DNA of 64,000 nucleotides from Dryococelus australis (Eukaryota > Arthropoda > Insecta > Phasmatodea > Phasmatidae). The translations under genes and the position numbers were made by a program. The notes beneath the pieces are model-generated. The model worked only from the letters and a program-made list of their open reading frames with translations. It made no database searches and was not told the origin of the DNA. Shown piece after piece: positions 11,466-22,665 of the stretch. The first letter of the stretch is position 1. Every line of letters begins with the position of its first letter. Location: NCBI GenBank assembly GCA_029891345.1, contig CM057009.1, positions 294,315,966 through 294,379,965 on the forward strand, read 5' to 3'.

Positions 11466-12227
11466 TGGCACCCAACGTGTTGGCCTAAGATAATCAAGCT
11501 GTCAAACAATACCATAGTAATATTCCTGTTGGTAATCAAATTCAAAAAAATGGAATCAAACCAAAGAGAAAGTTATTCTCTATGCAGCACAGTCCTAGAA
11601 AGTGATGACACATACTTTAACACAGAGGAGTTACCTCCATTGACTGATGTGATGTAAGTAAGAATGGAACCCTCCAGTCAGGTATGACCATGTAAGTGGA
11701 GTACACTAAAAACCAGGGGGGTTATTCTAAGTTTCTCCTTCCTACGAAAAACAATAGATTCTTTACAACTATCGGCTCAGACCACAGTTCGGTACTCTAA
11801 GCTTGAAGCAAAGGTCGAGTGACGTCACGAGTGGAGTTGGAACTTCTTAACTGCTCACGAGCAGTTGGCAGGCTAGAATGTTTTAGGTAAACCAATATGG
11901 CAGGCATTTGTATGAAATGTGGCAGTGTATTTCAACGATACAGAAATAAATATTATGTAGTATAAAGTCAGTGCAGCACGTGTTTGTGTTGAATGGAGTT
12001 ATAATTTTCCTACACATATATTTATGATACGTATAAGCAGGCACAGATTGGTTATAACTATTACAAACGTGCATCACACATTGTGCACAACATGATACAG
12101 ACTATTTTACATGTGCAATGTTATTACAAGTACCTAAATGTACAAATACTCAATTGTAAATATTTATTCAATAAATTTGTATTACCTTCACATAAATATA
12201 CATTTATTCATCCCTCAAACAGCATGC
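11466..12227. other. No gene seen
   Basis: AT-rich. A near-palindrome AACTGCTCACGAGCAGTT lies near 11852-11869. Small ORFs on the minus strand have no domain. Confidence 0.55.
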
Positions 12228-12345
12228 GTTCGGTGGTCTAGCGGTTAAGTTGCGTTCTTCGTAACACAAGCGTCTCCATGGTATGAGATTGAAACTTCCC
12301 TTCTGTAATGTTATGGAGAAAGAAAAAAAGAAAAAAAAAAAACCA
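12228..12345 (+). repeat. tRNA-derived SINE-like sequence
   Basis: TGGTCTAGCGG at 12234-12244 matches a polymerase III A box, and a diverged B-box-like AGATTGAAACT follows about 45 bases later, as in a tRNA. An A-rich tail with interruptions follows at about 12312-12343. The B box is degraded, so this is a pseudogene or SINE head and not a working tRNA gene. Confidence 0.55.
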
Positions 12346-13663
12346 AGCTTATAAGCTGTGTACATTTGTATTTTGGACCCTAATAGCATACATTTTCGAA
12401 TGTTTTGGGGCTGGCTCTATTATAGTACACTTCATGATAAGTGGGGTAAATTTTGACAGTTCTAGAAAATTAGCACTGCCACAATTTATCCTTCCACAAC
12501 AGCTGTTTCATTAGTGAAGAAAAATACGTTTTTAAAGAAATGTTTAGAGTCCAATGCATACTTGCATTTTCCTCTTTCCTCGTGTTTCCTGTCATGACAG
12601 GCACTGAAAGGCTAACGTTATCTAACTTCCATCCACAAATTAACGTCGGATAGTAGAGCTAGGTTGGAATTCCAAGTTCATTAATTTTTGTAATTACCAA
12701 GTTATATACGTTGGGGTTCTGTTTATTTTGTTTCGAGGAGAAAAAGGAAACAGTGATGCTTGGTTGGGGGGGGGGGGGGGGCACTTTAGTCTCGCACCTT
12801 CGTGAGACTGCATTATTTTGATGTTCTTACGAGTGTGCGGTATGTTTTTTTCCATATTAGGTATTTTTATGGAGCAGTGGAAAATTTTGCTCGTATGGAA
12901 ATAATATTCAAATTATTTAACTTCGAAAATTTTAACTTAATGAAAAACAAAACGTGATTCATATACATCGATGTTCGTATTCCTATAGATGAAGCAATGC
13001 ATACACACACTTGACAGAAGTTAACCTTACACTTGTTGACTTTATGATATAGACAAATAAACAAATATTATTCACTCACTACAAAAATATGGAAAGTGTG
13101 GCTTTTTCAGGCCACATGCATTGCAATAATTATATTAACGGTTTACAAATACATTTACAAAACACGCAAACTTACTGTTTGTAAAATTCGCAATCTCTTC
13201 AACATGAGATTTTTCATACCTCTGCAGTAGGCTACACTTCGGCGGACACCAAGGTTAGGAATATTAATATAATCAATTTAAGAAGTGTACATTTCTGTGT
13301 TATTCAGGACAGTTTTACGTGAAATCTATGATTAACATCTGCTAACATTCCTCCACTTAGTCTTGGCCAAATATTTTATTTTCCAAATAAGCAAATAGTT
13401 TCCTAAACACACGGACCTCCTCCGTAACACGTAAACATCTATATCTCACGAAGGGGGGGAAAAAAACTGTTCAACATAGGCACCAACCACAGTTTCTCAA
13501 ACTCCTCACAAAATCAACAAAAACTGTACAATATTATTTTATTATAAAACACATATTTGCAATCATACACTATTGTTTACAAGCTAAAAAATATAAATCT
13601 TACTATTCTTGTCTTTAAGTAATGTTTTTTCAACAGATTTGTGAAATTTTAAAACAAGCAATT
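12346..13663. other. AT-rich spacer with a poly-G run, no gene seen
   Basis: Contains a 16-base G run at 12766-12781. No coding similarity noticed. Confidence 0.55.
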
Positions 13664-13728
13664 CTAGTAATATTTTGTTGGTACGTAGTCGACCGTGCGC
13701 AGAGAGACAAACGTTCGTCTAGCTTGGA

Positions 13729-14700
13729 GTGGGGAAGTCGGTAAGCAGAAAATGCCCGATTGCATCCCCGTGCTCAACGACTGATAACTCTGAATACCAT
13801 TTTGGATTACACAAATATTTTGTCGGCTGTGAGACAGTAGGTTCACAACAGTGTGAGCAGTTACCGACGAAACTTAGAATAAGCCCCCAGGAGGGGCAAG
13901 GGAGTACCAGCACACATCCACATCTACCGCTAGTATACATACTCAGCATGATACCACTAACCCAGGTCAAACAGCACACACTTCAGACCAAACACTGGCC
14001 CGGTTAAAATAAAACTTAAAACAAATGAATGAGCGTACGAGACAACATAGTGAGAGGCTGGAAGCTGAACTGAAACAAAACAGGGAATAAACAAAACAAC
14101 AGAGTGAGAGCATGAAAGCAGAACTGAAACAACAGGGGGATACTCTGACTCAACAAATAGGCGCACTAAGCCTAACTTTAACCCAGCACCATGAGAGACT
14201 GGACACTATTGAAACCAAGTTAGTTAAGTAGACTACAGACATGCAACAGTTGATGGGACAAGCAAGGCAAAACACGGAGATCCTTAACAAGGCTTATTTA
14301 ATACTCAGATCACAAAATTAATGGAAGTACCAAGTGAACCAAAAACCCTTACTCAACTTATTCCAGTAGGGAATACTAACAGTCATCAGAATGGAAAACC
14401 ACTGCATTTCCGTACCCCAGGTACCTCAATTAGTACTAAGTTCTGACTGTGTGTCCCCAGTTGAAAACACACATTGTCAAACCACACACATGCTTACAAC
14501 CCAACATAAATCAATTCCCACAACCAGTGGAATAGAGTGCAGTTCACTACCCATTAAAATGGATGCCATACCCCCCCCCCCCCCCATGGTTGCAGAAAGA
14601 CCCACGCTACCGCACCTGCCAAATGTGAAGGATGTCACCACATCCATGAATGAGGATACAGTACTAGCATCCTGGCAATTTGACTACGTGACATGAACAC
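13729..14700 (+). pseudogene. Gag-like coiled-coil remnant
   Basis: After an open piece at 13729-14007, the frame at 14020-14232 encodes repeated E/K/Q/L heptads, for example SERLEAELKQNRE, stop, ESMKAELKQQGDTL and HERLDTIETKLVK, a predicted coiled coil of about 70 residues with one stop. A further stretch MQQLMGQARQNTEIL continues the helix. Position and character fit the N-terminal helix of an LTR-element Gag. A Pro-rich segment at 14560-14590 is created by a poly-C run. The alternative is a filament-type protein exon, which the stop argues against. Confidence 0.4.
14571..14585. repeat. Poly-C run
   Basis: Fifteen C bases inside the gag-like remnant. Confidence 0.95.
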
Positions 14701-15199
14701 AACACAATGCACACAAATGTTCTTGAATCATCAGCTCTGTCAGACACAAACAATGAGAGTTTGCTTTATCAAAAACCCCATGAACTGACAAGCTCGCAAT
14801 AAAAAACCAGAATCAACCGCAAGTACAGAAGGGGCAGGAAAGTGAGACAAATTTCCAAATACCACGAGACCGCTCACTGGTCGCACAAGAAAATGAGAAC
14901 AAAACATTCAAGGAGAAGAGAGCAGCTTGAGAGGAGGGGCACAAGAAAAGGCACAAAAGTTTTCACACTTTTCTCACATTCGATTGCTGCCATGCCAGTA
15001 GGCAGTACAAATGCAAAACACACATATTTGACCCAGGATGTATCAACAGCCAGATGTGGTTGCACATTACCACACTTAAGCAGGAAAGCAAATGTTGCTT
15101 GGTTCCTAGTTGTAAGCTACCATGTAAACAACACGGTCTGACACGGTTATCACTAGTTAATAAATGCCTATAAAGTTTGGCTGAGTCAAGGTACAGATA

Positions 15200-15450
15200 T
15201 TAAAAGTTGTCTAAAACTAATAAATTTCAAATTGGTAAATAGTACTGTGACGTACAAGTCATGTAAGTTATATGTGGGACCAAGTTACACATAAACTATT
15301 TCCGTTGTTTGACAGACCTTTTAATTAAAGTGACTGAAGTTGTCAGGGAAAACTGCTGTGGTTTATCTATGATGAATGATCAACCATTAGGCAGATATAA
15401 CATAATGCAGCTCAAGCCCTACAAGAAACCTGAAGTAACAGTATAAGTTT
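15200..15450 (+). pseudogene. C-terminal pol (integrase tail) remnant
   Basis: One frame reads KVTEVVRENCCGLSMM then GRYNIMQLKPYKKPEV and a stop. Ending in a basic/aromatic motif LKPY after a small beta-rich segment is typical for the last residues of LTR-retrotransposon Pol. Upstream residues up to about 15140 are degraded. Confidence 0.45.
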
Positions 15451-18249
15451 ATTTATATGTATATTAGTTTTGTTTGTTGAGTAAAGTCTATGGGTCACAG
15501 TAAGAGTGATGGTTTTATGGAGGTTTAGACAGAGCTATATCGACGAGAACAAGTACATGTATACAGCCCCTAGTGTGGAAAGAGTTGTGTATTCTCCCCA
15601 CGCTTTGTTGATATTCCACGTATGTTAATGTAGAGTGTTAGCATGTCTTCGTTTTGTGCTGTTTTGACTCCAAGAAACAATTTGTATACAACCGACCTAT
15701 GGCTATTAGTGAACGTCAAAAGAGCAATCACCCAAGGTCAATGTCAGATAATTCCAAGCTGAAGGCCACATACATCAATGTCCACGTAATTTATTTCAAC
15801 ACCAAGAAATTTCAATTTTTTTATTACGGCCACGAGCAGTGTGGGAATGTGAACCAAATTACGTGTCAGTCAAGAATTTTTGAAGTATCAAGCCGCAGTT
15901 GAATTTAATATGTAGAACGGTGTTGTGAGGGAACTCATATTATGGTATACAGACACACACTAGACACAATACTCTGGGAAAATAAGGTTTCCAGCCATCT
16001 TGTATTTGACTCACCTGGAAATGGTAATTCCCATTTATATAGGCCAGGGTATATTTTATTTATTTTTATAGCATTATGGGCCATAATTTTACTAGAGAGG
16101 GTTTTATTCTCTCCAGTTGTGGGATGCATTATAATGATTTTTCACTAATATTTCACCATTGATTTAATGATTCTGCACTATATTTTATTTTTTACTTTGT
16201 ATTATTTTTGTTGTGTATGTGCGAAATGTTTCATGTGATTTAGTATTTTCATGCAATTTCAGTGTAATTGTTGGACTGTGATAAGTGGTTATGTTGTCAC
16301 CCGAGTTACTTCTGGAAATGTAGGTCGTCATTATGGTCTTCTTATATCTTTCTTCATTGAATTAGGGATTTGATGCTACCAAAAGGAATCACAGAGCTCA
16401 ATTAGCAGTGTTTAGCTTTTAACAGAACATGATGAGATTTGTTTCCAAAGTACTATGTCGTGGCAACACAACTTATGCTTGTTTACCAGCAAAAACAAAA
16501 GATGATTGTTGAATTTCCAATAAAGTGAAATGAGTTTAATAATACATACTCCAATTATGCTGAACTGAGGTAGAATGCCACCACCCGTTTTCTTTTAATT
16601 ATTAATTATTGTAATTTTTCTTATTGATAAATTAATTTACTTTTGATGTAAACATTAATAAACTTCCGCTAGACGTTAGGTAAGTTTCGTGTATCAAGAC
16701 CCAATTAATAATTTTTCCTAATACACGAACTATAAAGAGTGTAAGTGTGATGCTAGTCTAAATCCTTTATCCAGCATACTAATGTGACCAAGCCATTGCA
16801 CATTTTCGCCAGTCCAAAGAGTTTATCTGGCTAATAAACAATGTAATTATTTTCACGTTAGTATTCAATTCACACTTAAAACTGAAAATGAATATGAAGA
16901 GAGTGCAATGAACATGTATTTTAGCGCGTTTGCTGGAAAACAACATTATTCTATTATGTGAGGCTACGAATGCACTGCAGGAATGGTTAGCCTCAAACGC
17001 GCAATGCTCAGTTGAGGTGTTTACAATAGCTTGAAGTCAGTTTCTCAGCATCCTTCACACTTAAAAACTTGTTCCTTGCATGTGAGCAATGAATGAACGG
17101 TATCTGTGAGATAAAAGATTCCTTGGTACTGTAATTTATTACAGCCATATTCACGGAGAGCTCATCAACTGACTGACGTCACAACAGAAGTTTTCCTGCG
17201 CGAACTGCAATAACTGTTGGAGGAGAGTGCTAGACTGCTTGCATAGCACAACAGGAGATGCGGAGTAGTCAACCAGATTTGAGCATGCTAAGTGTTTCAA
17301 CTACAACCATGAGTATTGCGCTTTTTGAATTAATAAAGAATTGTGTAACTTTGTGTATTATTATATGAGTTTTCTGTATAAATTAGACTTGTGACATTCT
17401 TTCTTTCAGGTGTTTATATTATGTAACAAGGGTTGGATGCTATTTTTTAATAGTCTCTTCAGAAAATAAGATAATATTTATCTTTGTGGTGGTATCATGC
17501 TATGTTTTTTCCTTCAGTGTTTATTTAAGTCTTATGATCAACACATTTCTCTGACAGATGTACTATGATATTTTAACTTGTAATGCTAGCAACTATAAAA
17601 TTATGTATAGTTCTGTAAAATTTAATTGCTAACAGGGAGAGGGGTGATTTGTAAAAGTATATTATAAGATCGTTTACTTAAAGGTTTTGTTTACAGTAAA
17701 CATTGAATTTATATTTTATTGTGTTTTCTATTTTTTTTTAAATATATATATTTTTTTAATAATTTGTTTTTGATCGCCCCTGATAGGTTTTTAATTTTAA
17801 CTTAACGTAAAACTGAATGGTAATTGCAATCCACACATTGATTTCACAGGTTTACAGATATCAGTAATTATTTAGTATTTCAAATTTAAACTTAAACTTT
17901 ACAGACTTTTATGTTGCAATTTATTTTAATTTATTTTTCATGTGTAATTATTTATTTTCAGCATTTTTTTGTTAAGATTTTTTTTGTGTTTTTCATTTGT
18001 TGGATATTCAGTTCTTTTCAGGGTTTTACATAAGTAGTTTCATATTCTTTATGTGTAGTTGCCAGATGTGACACTTCTGGTGGGACATTTAATTACAGCG
18101 GCCGCATCACTAATTATCATCAGATTAATAAACTTTATTACCTGGCACCAACCTAAACCAAGTTAATATAGTTGGTTCCAGAAGTAAGTCTAGGGGTATG
18201 ATGGCTCCGCCATTTGTAAGAAGAGGGCGTAGGTATGTGAAATTTTGAT
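15451..18249. other. AT-rich region, no gene seen
   Basis: Nearly 2.8 kb of AT-rich DNA. Small ORFs (15654-15902, 15942-16148) have no domain. Part could be the LTR of the relic element to the left, but no repeat partner was found. Confidence 0.5.
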
Positions 18250-19280
18250 TTCTGAATGTTTCAAGAAGCTACCTTTTGTAGAGGCGCCACTTAGTGCCAG
18301 GCATGATGATGATGCAGAGAGGTGGCACCAATCCTATTACAAAGCCAGAGGGGCACAATTTGTTCTTAAATGTACTTCAAAGTTTAGACAAAGTTTTTTA
18401 TAATTTTTTATGATTTAGCATAGAAGATTCAATGGCAAAATTTATAATGACTATGATATAAACTGGCAGTCCACAGCTTTACAGACTGATGCCCCTGCTG
18501 GAGCACATTAATTAAGGCTAATTATCCCGAAACTGATTTTTTTCAAATCTGTTGCAAGTTGTAAAGTTTACTTTCAATTTACTTTTGAGTGAATTTTATA
18601 ATTATTTCAAGTGTCAATGAACATTCTTTTCAAGCAGACGGGACGTGTAGAAACACAGTTGGAGACTTGAAGAGGATTAACTATTGGAATACTAACATAT
18701 TAATTTTGGCAAATTTAAACATTTTTTTAAAGCAACAATAAAGGTTTTCCTTTTAATTTTGAATGTTTCATTCTCCTAATTATACACTGTAATGATGGCG
18801 GAGCATTCAATGTAATCAGACTCCAGATAAAGATTTAACCAGTTATTAGAGAATAAGTTTTAAAAAAAATCAGCAGTTTTAAATTTTCTTTTCACACATT
18901 TTTAGAGTTCGTTTTGTCCATTCCTAACCAATCAAATCAAACTGAAACCCAATACCACATATTTTATTCCCAGTAGTTTAGTAGAAAGTGCAAGTTATTT
19001 CATGAGTGATCCTGTATTTGTCTTGTGTGAAACTTTATTTCAATGAGTGTTCACTAGTATGTTGATAGTGTTCATGTTACTACACTAGATGAAAGTGTCA
19101 CTACAATCACCCCGATGAGTAATAACTCACAAGTTCCTACACTTAACATTGAGTTGTAGCATGAAATCCAAAACACTTCTAACACATTAATAACCATTAC
19201 AAGCAACCAATGACATACCAGATACAGAAAGTGGCTTCAACAATGTGGGACCATACATAACATTAGATACATATTAGAAT
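18250..19280 (+). repeat. Dispersed repeat D (partner at 10.8-11.5 kb)
   Basis: Second copy of repeat C, with about 500 extra bases between the shared first block (18272-18300) and the shared main block (18820-19275). It runs directly into the transposase-like ORF at 19316, which suggests the repeat is the 5' end of that transposon. Confidence 0.75.
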
Positions 19281-19315
19281 GAGGAGGAAAGAGACATTGC
19301 ACATACTATTTCGGT

Positions 19316-19830
19316 TTGATCAAAAAACTGCAAGATGCAACTATCACGGATATCCTGGAAGAAGAAGAACTGGTGCAAATGCCATCTGCGGAAACTAATT
19401 ATGTTGAGCCTTTCAATACTGATTTAGCTAAAGACTATGTTAATTATTATCATGTCAGGAAGGTAATTGAAGCTAAAAACAAAGGATTATCATTGGAAAT
19501 AATCATACATCACTTCAGGAGGGTCAAGAACCGCAGCTATCTATCTCGTTATCGGAGATATCATGAACAACAAGGAACATAATGTGAGAAACAGAAGGTG
19601 ATATCAGAGTATGTGTTTTCTCATTTTCAAGAGGCAAGAACTAATCCAATTGCTGTACATGATATTGATATAAGATGTTGGGCATGCACAAAAGCTGGAG
19701 TGATTGGATTGACCTAGGTTATTGGAATTTCAAGGCAGTTCACAAGATCAATAGTCACAAAGTTACACACTTTGTAACTTGCACACAATCAAAATCACAA
19801 GAAGAGATGAGAATTCTGCCACTACATTTG
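19316..19830 (+). pseudogene. Transposase N-terminal fragment (CENP-B/pogo-like DNA-binding region)
   Basis: The 88-residue ORF has a helix-turn-helix-like second half (YYHVRKVIEAKNKGLSLEII, then YLSRYRRYHEQQGT). After its stop the same strand continues with VHDIDIRCWACTKAGVIGL and, beyond another stop, SRQFTRSIVTK. This resembles the second DNA-binding domain of arthropod transposases with a CENP-B-like organisation (D-x-D-x-R-x-W-A...A...S..W...F). The catalytic domain is absent because a CR1 fragment begins at about 19.9 kb. Family naming is tentative; it rests on my memory of the motif. Confidence 0.5.
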
Positions 19831-19914
19831 GTATTTAATTCACTGATAAGATAGTTATTAATTATTCACCAGCAGAAATTTGGATTACCTACCAACCTGG
19901 ATTTAATTATGCAA

Positions 19915-21064
19915 AGCACAGAGACTGCACACTATCTCACATGGGTGAAGAGCAGTAAGGCAGGGGGTCCAGATGGTACAGCAAATGCAGCACTAAAGTT
20001 TGGTGGAAGGGTGTTGGTGAAATATTTAGAGATGCTGTTTAAAAAGTCCTTAGGAGAGGGTAAGTTACCACAAGATTGGAAGGAAGCCATGATGGTACCT
20101 ACACACAAGCAGGAAGAGGATAGGGGGAGGCCTGGCAGCTACAGACTGGTGAGTCTCACATCAAGTAAGGGAAAAGAAATGGAGAGGTTGGTGGTGCAGT
20201 ATGTGGTTAGGGTTATGAACAATAGGAATTGGTTGGAGGAGTCCCAGCATGGTTTCAGGAGGGGATACTCATGTGAGACTCAGCTGGCTGGGTTATTAGA
20301 GGATCTGGAGCAGGTAGTTGATGAGGGGAAGCAGGTGGATGCCTGCTTTATAGATTTTGAGAAGGCATCTGATAAGGTGCCCCATGGGACATTGATGAGG
20401 AAAGTGGAGGCGCTGATACCGGACAGGAGGGTAGTGGAATGAGAGGACTTCTTCAGGGGTCGACGGCAGAGGGTGAAAGTGGGAGAGACAATATCAGAAG
20501 AAGAGGAGGTTACATCAGGGGTATCACAGGGAAGCGTGCTGGGTCCTTTGTTATTTACCATAATGGTTAATGACATGGGCTTGGGAGTTAGGAAAAAAAA
20601 AAAGATTGTTTGCAGACAATTGTGTTGTGCATGTGAATGTGGGAGGGGGGGGGAGGGCAGAAATTTGCAGGCAGACATTGGTAAGATATGGTTGTAGACC
20701 AGGAAACATAAAATAAAGATAAATGTAAGAAAAACTAAGGTAGTGAGGTTTACAAGGAAGAAGGTGATAAGCAGGTACATGTACCGATGGGAGGGACAAG
20801 AGATAGAAGAAGCAGTAGAATATAAGTATCTAGACATTGTACTGCAGGGAGACTTCAGATGGAAAAAACAGGTAGAGAGGGTGGTTGCAAAGGGAAGAAA
20901 GGCTCTGGGCTACACTGCAAGCTAAGTAAGGGGGTGTTTAAAGGAAGAGGAAACAACAGTGAGAAGCTTCAGAGGGTGTGGAGGAGAACGGAGCGGGGTA
21001 AGCAGTCCATGATTGTGAGGTCTGTGAGAAAGTGGAATGTGTTGAGGGAGGAATTGGTATCTGT

Positions 21065-21066
<2 letters not shown>
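19915..21066 (+). pseudogene. CR1-type LINE reverse transcriptase fragment
   Basis: This plus-strand fragment is the same family as the minus-strand copies at 26-29 and 35-39 kb. It starts at SSKAGGPDG, continues with SYRLVSLTSS, QHGFRRGYSCETQL, ACFIDFEKASDKVPHG and GVSQGSVLGPLLFTIMVND, then frameshifts before a decayed FADD region. The C-terminal part reads VEYKYLDIVLQGDFRWKKQ. Compared with the 35 kb copy, about 350 bases are deleted near 20917. The last part (20920-21066) matches the 3' end of the ORF and leads into the TA repeat. RT would copy the element's RNA at the nicked target. Confidence 0.85.

Positions 21067-21067
<1 letters not shown>

Positions 21068-21126
<59 letters not shown>
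21068..21126. repeat. (TA)n microsatellite
   Basis: About 29 TA units directly after the CR1 fragment; could have grown from the element's 3' end. Confidence 0.95.
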
Positions 21127-21129
<3 letters not shown>

Positions 21130-21757
21130 TGAAATCAATGTACGGAATAACACACTCGTATACAATTCCGCCCATTGTATCCATGGAAGGTAAACTTTTC
21201 TCTCCACTTCTTATTGTCTTACGTGAATCAAGTGGCACAGTCCCCATGTGCAATAGAACATCAACCAACCTCTTAATATATATGTAACTTGTTCAAAATC
21301 AGGGCAAGTTGACACACACATTCTTGAACAATGGCAGGATAACTGTCTCTCTCCCAATGCTGGAACAAAATGTTATCTGCTACTAGATTCGTTTTCACTC
21401 CATCAAAAAACACTTTGTAATTTGACAAAAACACATACAGGTAACAACCATTTCACATAGTGCAATGTCCATTGTTCAACTGTTGGATGTATACTTTTTA
21501 CGTCAATGGAAGAAGTTCGTCAAACATTTTTGTGAATGAGTTTCACACGACAACATTGATAATGACCTCCAGAGACATAACACTATCATCAACTTGCATG
21601 TGCTTATCCACAATCAGTTCAATGCCCCTATATTCAAAACATGATTAAGCATGCTATATTAAGAAAGTTATATATTCAGTTGCTGAATTTACAACTGCAC
21701 AAATGCATCATTCATCCAATATACTTAACAGATTTCTACATCAACACCCACAAACAT
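21127..21757. other. No gene seen
   Basis: AT-rich DNA without recognised coding or repeat structure. Confidence 0.5.
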
Positions 21758-21940
21758 GTTTAGGTATATATGACATCTACAATAGGTAGAATTATCATTA
21801 TTTACAGCTGACTTTGCTGCAGTATTCATTATTATACCAATATCTGTTTAGGTATATATAAGGACATCTACAATAGGTAGAATTATCATTATTTATAGCT
21901 GACTTTGCTGCAGTATTCATTATTATACCAATATCTATTT
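21758..21940 (+). repeat. Tandem duplication of about 90 bp
   Basis: Two adjacent copies, each starting GTTTAGGTATATAT and ending CCAATATCT, nearly identical apart from a 4-base insertion. Confidence 0.9.
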
Positions 21941-22119
21941 AGGCTTATAAATATGTATAATTACTGCTGTAGGCAGCTAAAACCTGTACCATAAATATTG
22001 AATACTGCTGCACTTTCCATCATATTTGATTTTATTACATTATCAATCAGGAGCTTTGCGAATGAGTATCCGTTATAAGTGTCTGATATGCTTATAGAGG
22101 ATCATTTTTGATGTTTTTA

Positions 22120-22490
22120 AGTACCATGTGATAAAATTCATCATTTATGCCATATCTTGGGAACCAATCATCTGATTCCCACCAAATTTTTCAGACAAGT
22201 AATATTACAGTGGACCATTTAAACTTGGTCAGATATTTTTTTAAAATGGTACAATATAATTTATTTAGTTCAGTTTATCATATCTATTGAAGCACTTGAC
22301 ATATTCCAGCATCAATTAGAAACATTGGATATGCCTATACAGAAACTATTTTGAGATGTTTTATGATAGCGCAAATGAGAAACTATAGCTTTTATGCCAT
22401 ATCTCTGGAACTGGTCCAGCTATTTTCACCAAATTCTGCATAAAAAGTATTATGGTTGGCCATGAAAATTTACATTATTTTAGTGACTCA
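22120..22490 (+). repeat. Pair of diverged direct repeats
   Basis: TTTATGCCATATCT followed by GGAAC and CACCAAAT occurs at about 22145-22185 and again at about 22391-22432, with similar context (GTATTATGGTTGGCC against ATATTACAGTGGACC). An old internal duplication of about 245 bp spacing. Confidence 0.65.
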
Positions 22491-22587
22491 CACACTTGGT
22501 TTCAAAATAATGTCCAATCAAATATCTCAATTTCATAATCCCTGTATACCAAAACATTTGAGCAATTACTACTGAAATTGATGTTGC

Positions 22588-22665
22588 GAATCCTAACTCT
22601 ATAAAGTAATTGGTTGCATGCCAGCTTGCAATATGAGGTGTTCTGTGTTCGAGTCCCAGGTAAGG
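22588..22665 (+). repeat. tRNA-derived SINE-like sequence
   Basis: TGTTCGAGTCCC at 22645-22656 is a good polymerase III B box and TAACTCTATAAAGTAATTGG upstream resembles an A-box region. The acceptor arms do not pair convincingly, so it is more likely a SINE head or tRNA pseudogene. Confidence 0.5.

Larger units (their letters stand above)
13664..15450 (+). mobile_element. Relic plus-strand LTR retrotransposon with internal deletion
   Basis: A gag-like segment with a long heptad-rich stretch (14020-14300) is followed within 1.2 kb by what looks like the very end of pol (about 15320-15447). Protease, RT, RNase H and most of the integrase are missing, so most of pol has been deleted. No LTR pair was identified. 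The assignment rests on two weak pieces that fit together in order and strand. Confidence 0.45.

Noticed and set aside
12228-12303. Functional tRNA gene
   Set aside because: A box is good but the B box is degraded and an A-rich tail follows, as in a SINE or pseudogene.
14842-15141. 99-codon plus ORF as a separate gene
   Set aside because: Lies between gag-like and pol-tail remnants of the same relic element; a neighbouring frame reads into the pol tail better.
20280-20837. Minus-strand 185-codon ORF
   Set aside because: Antisense of the CR1 reverse transcriptase fragment.
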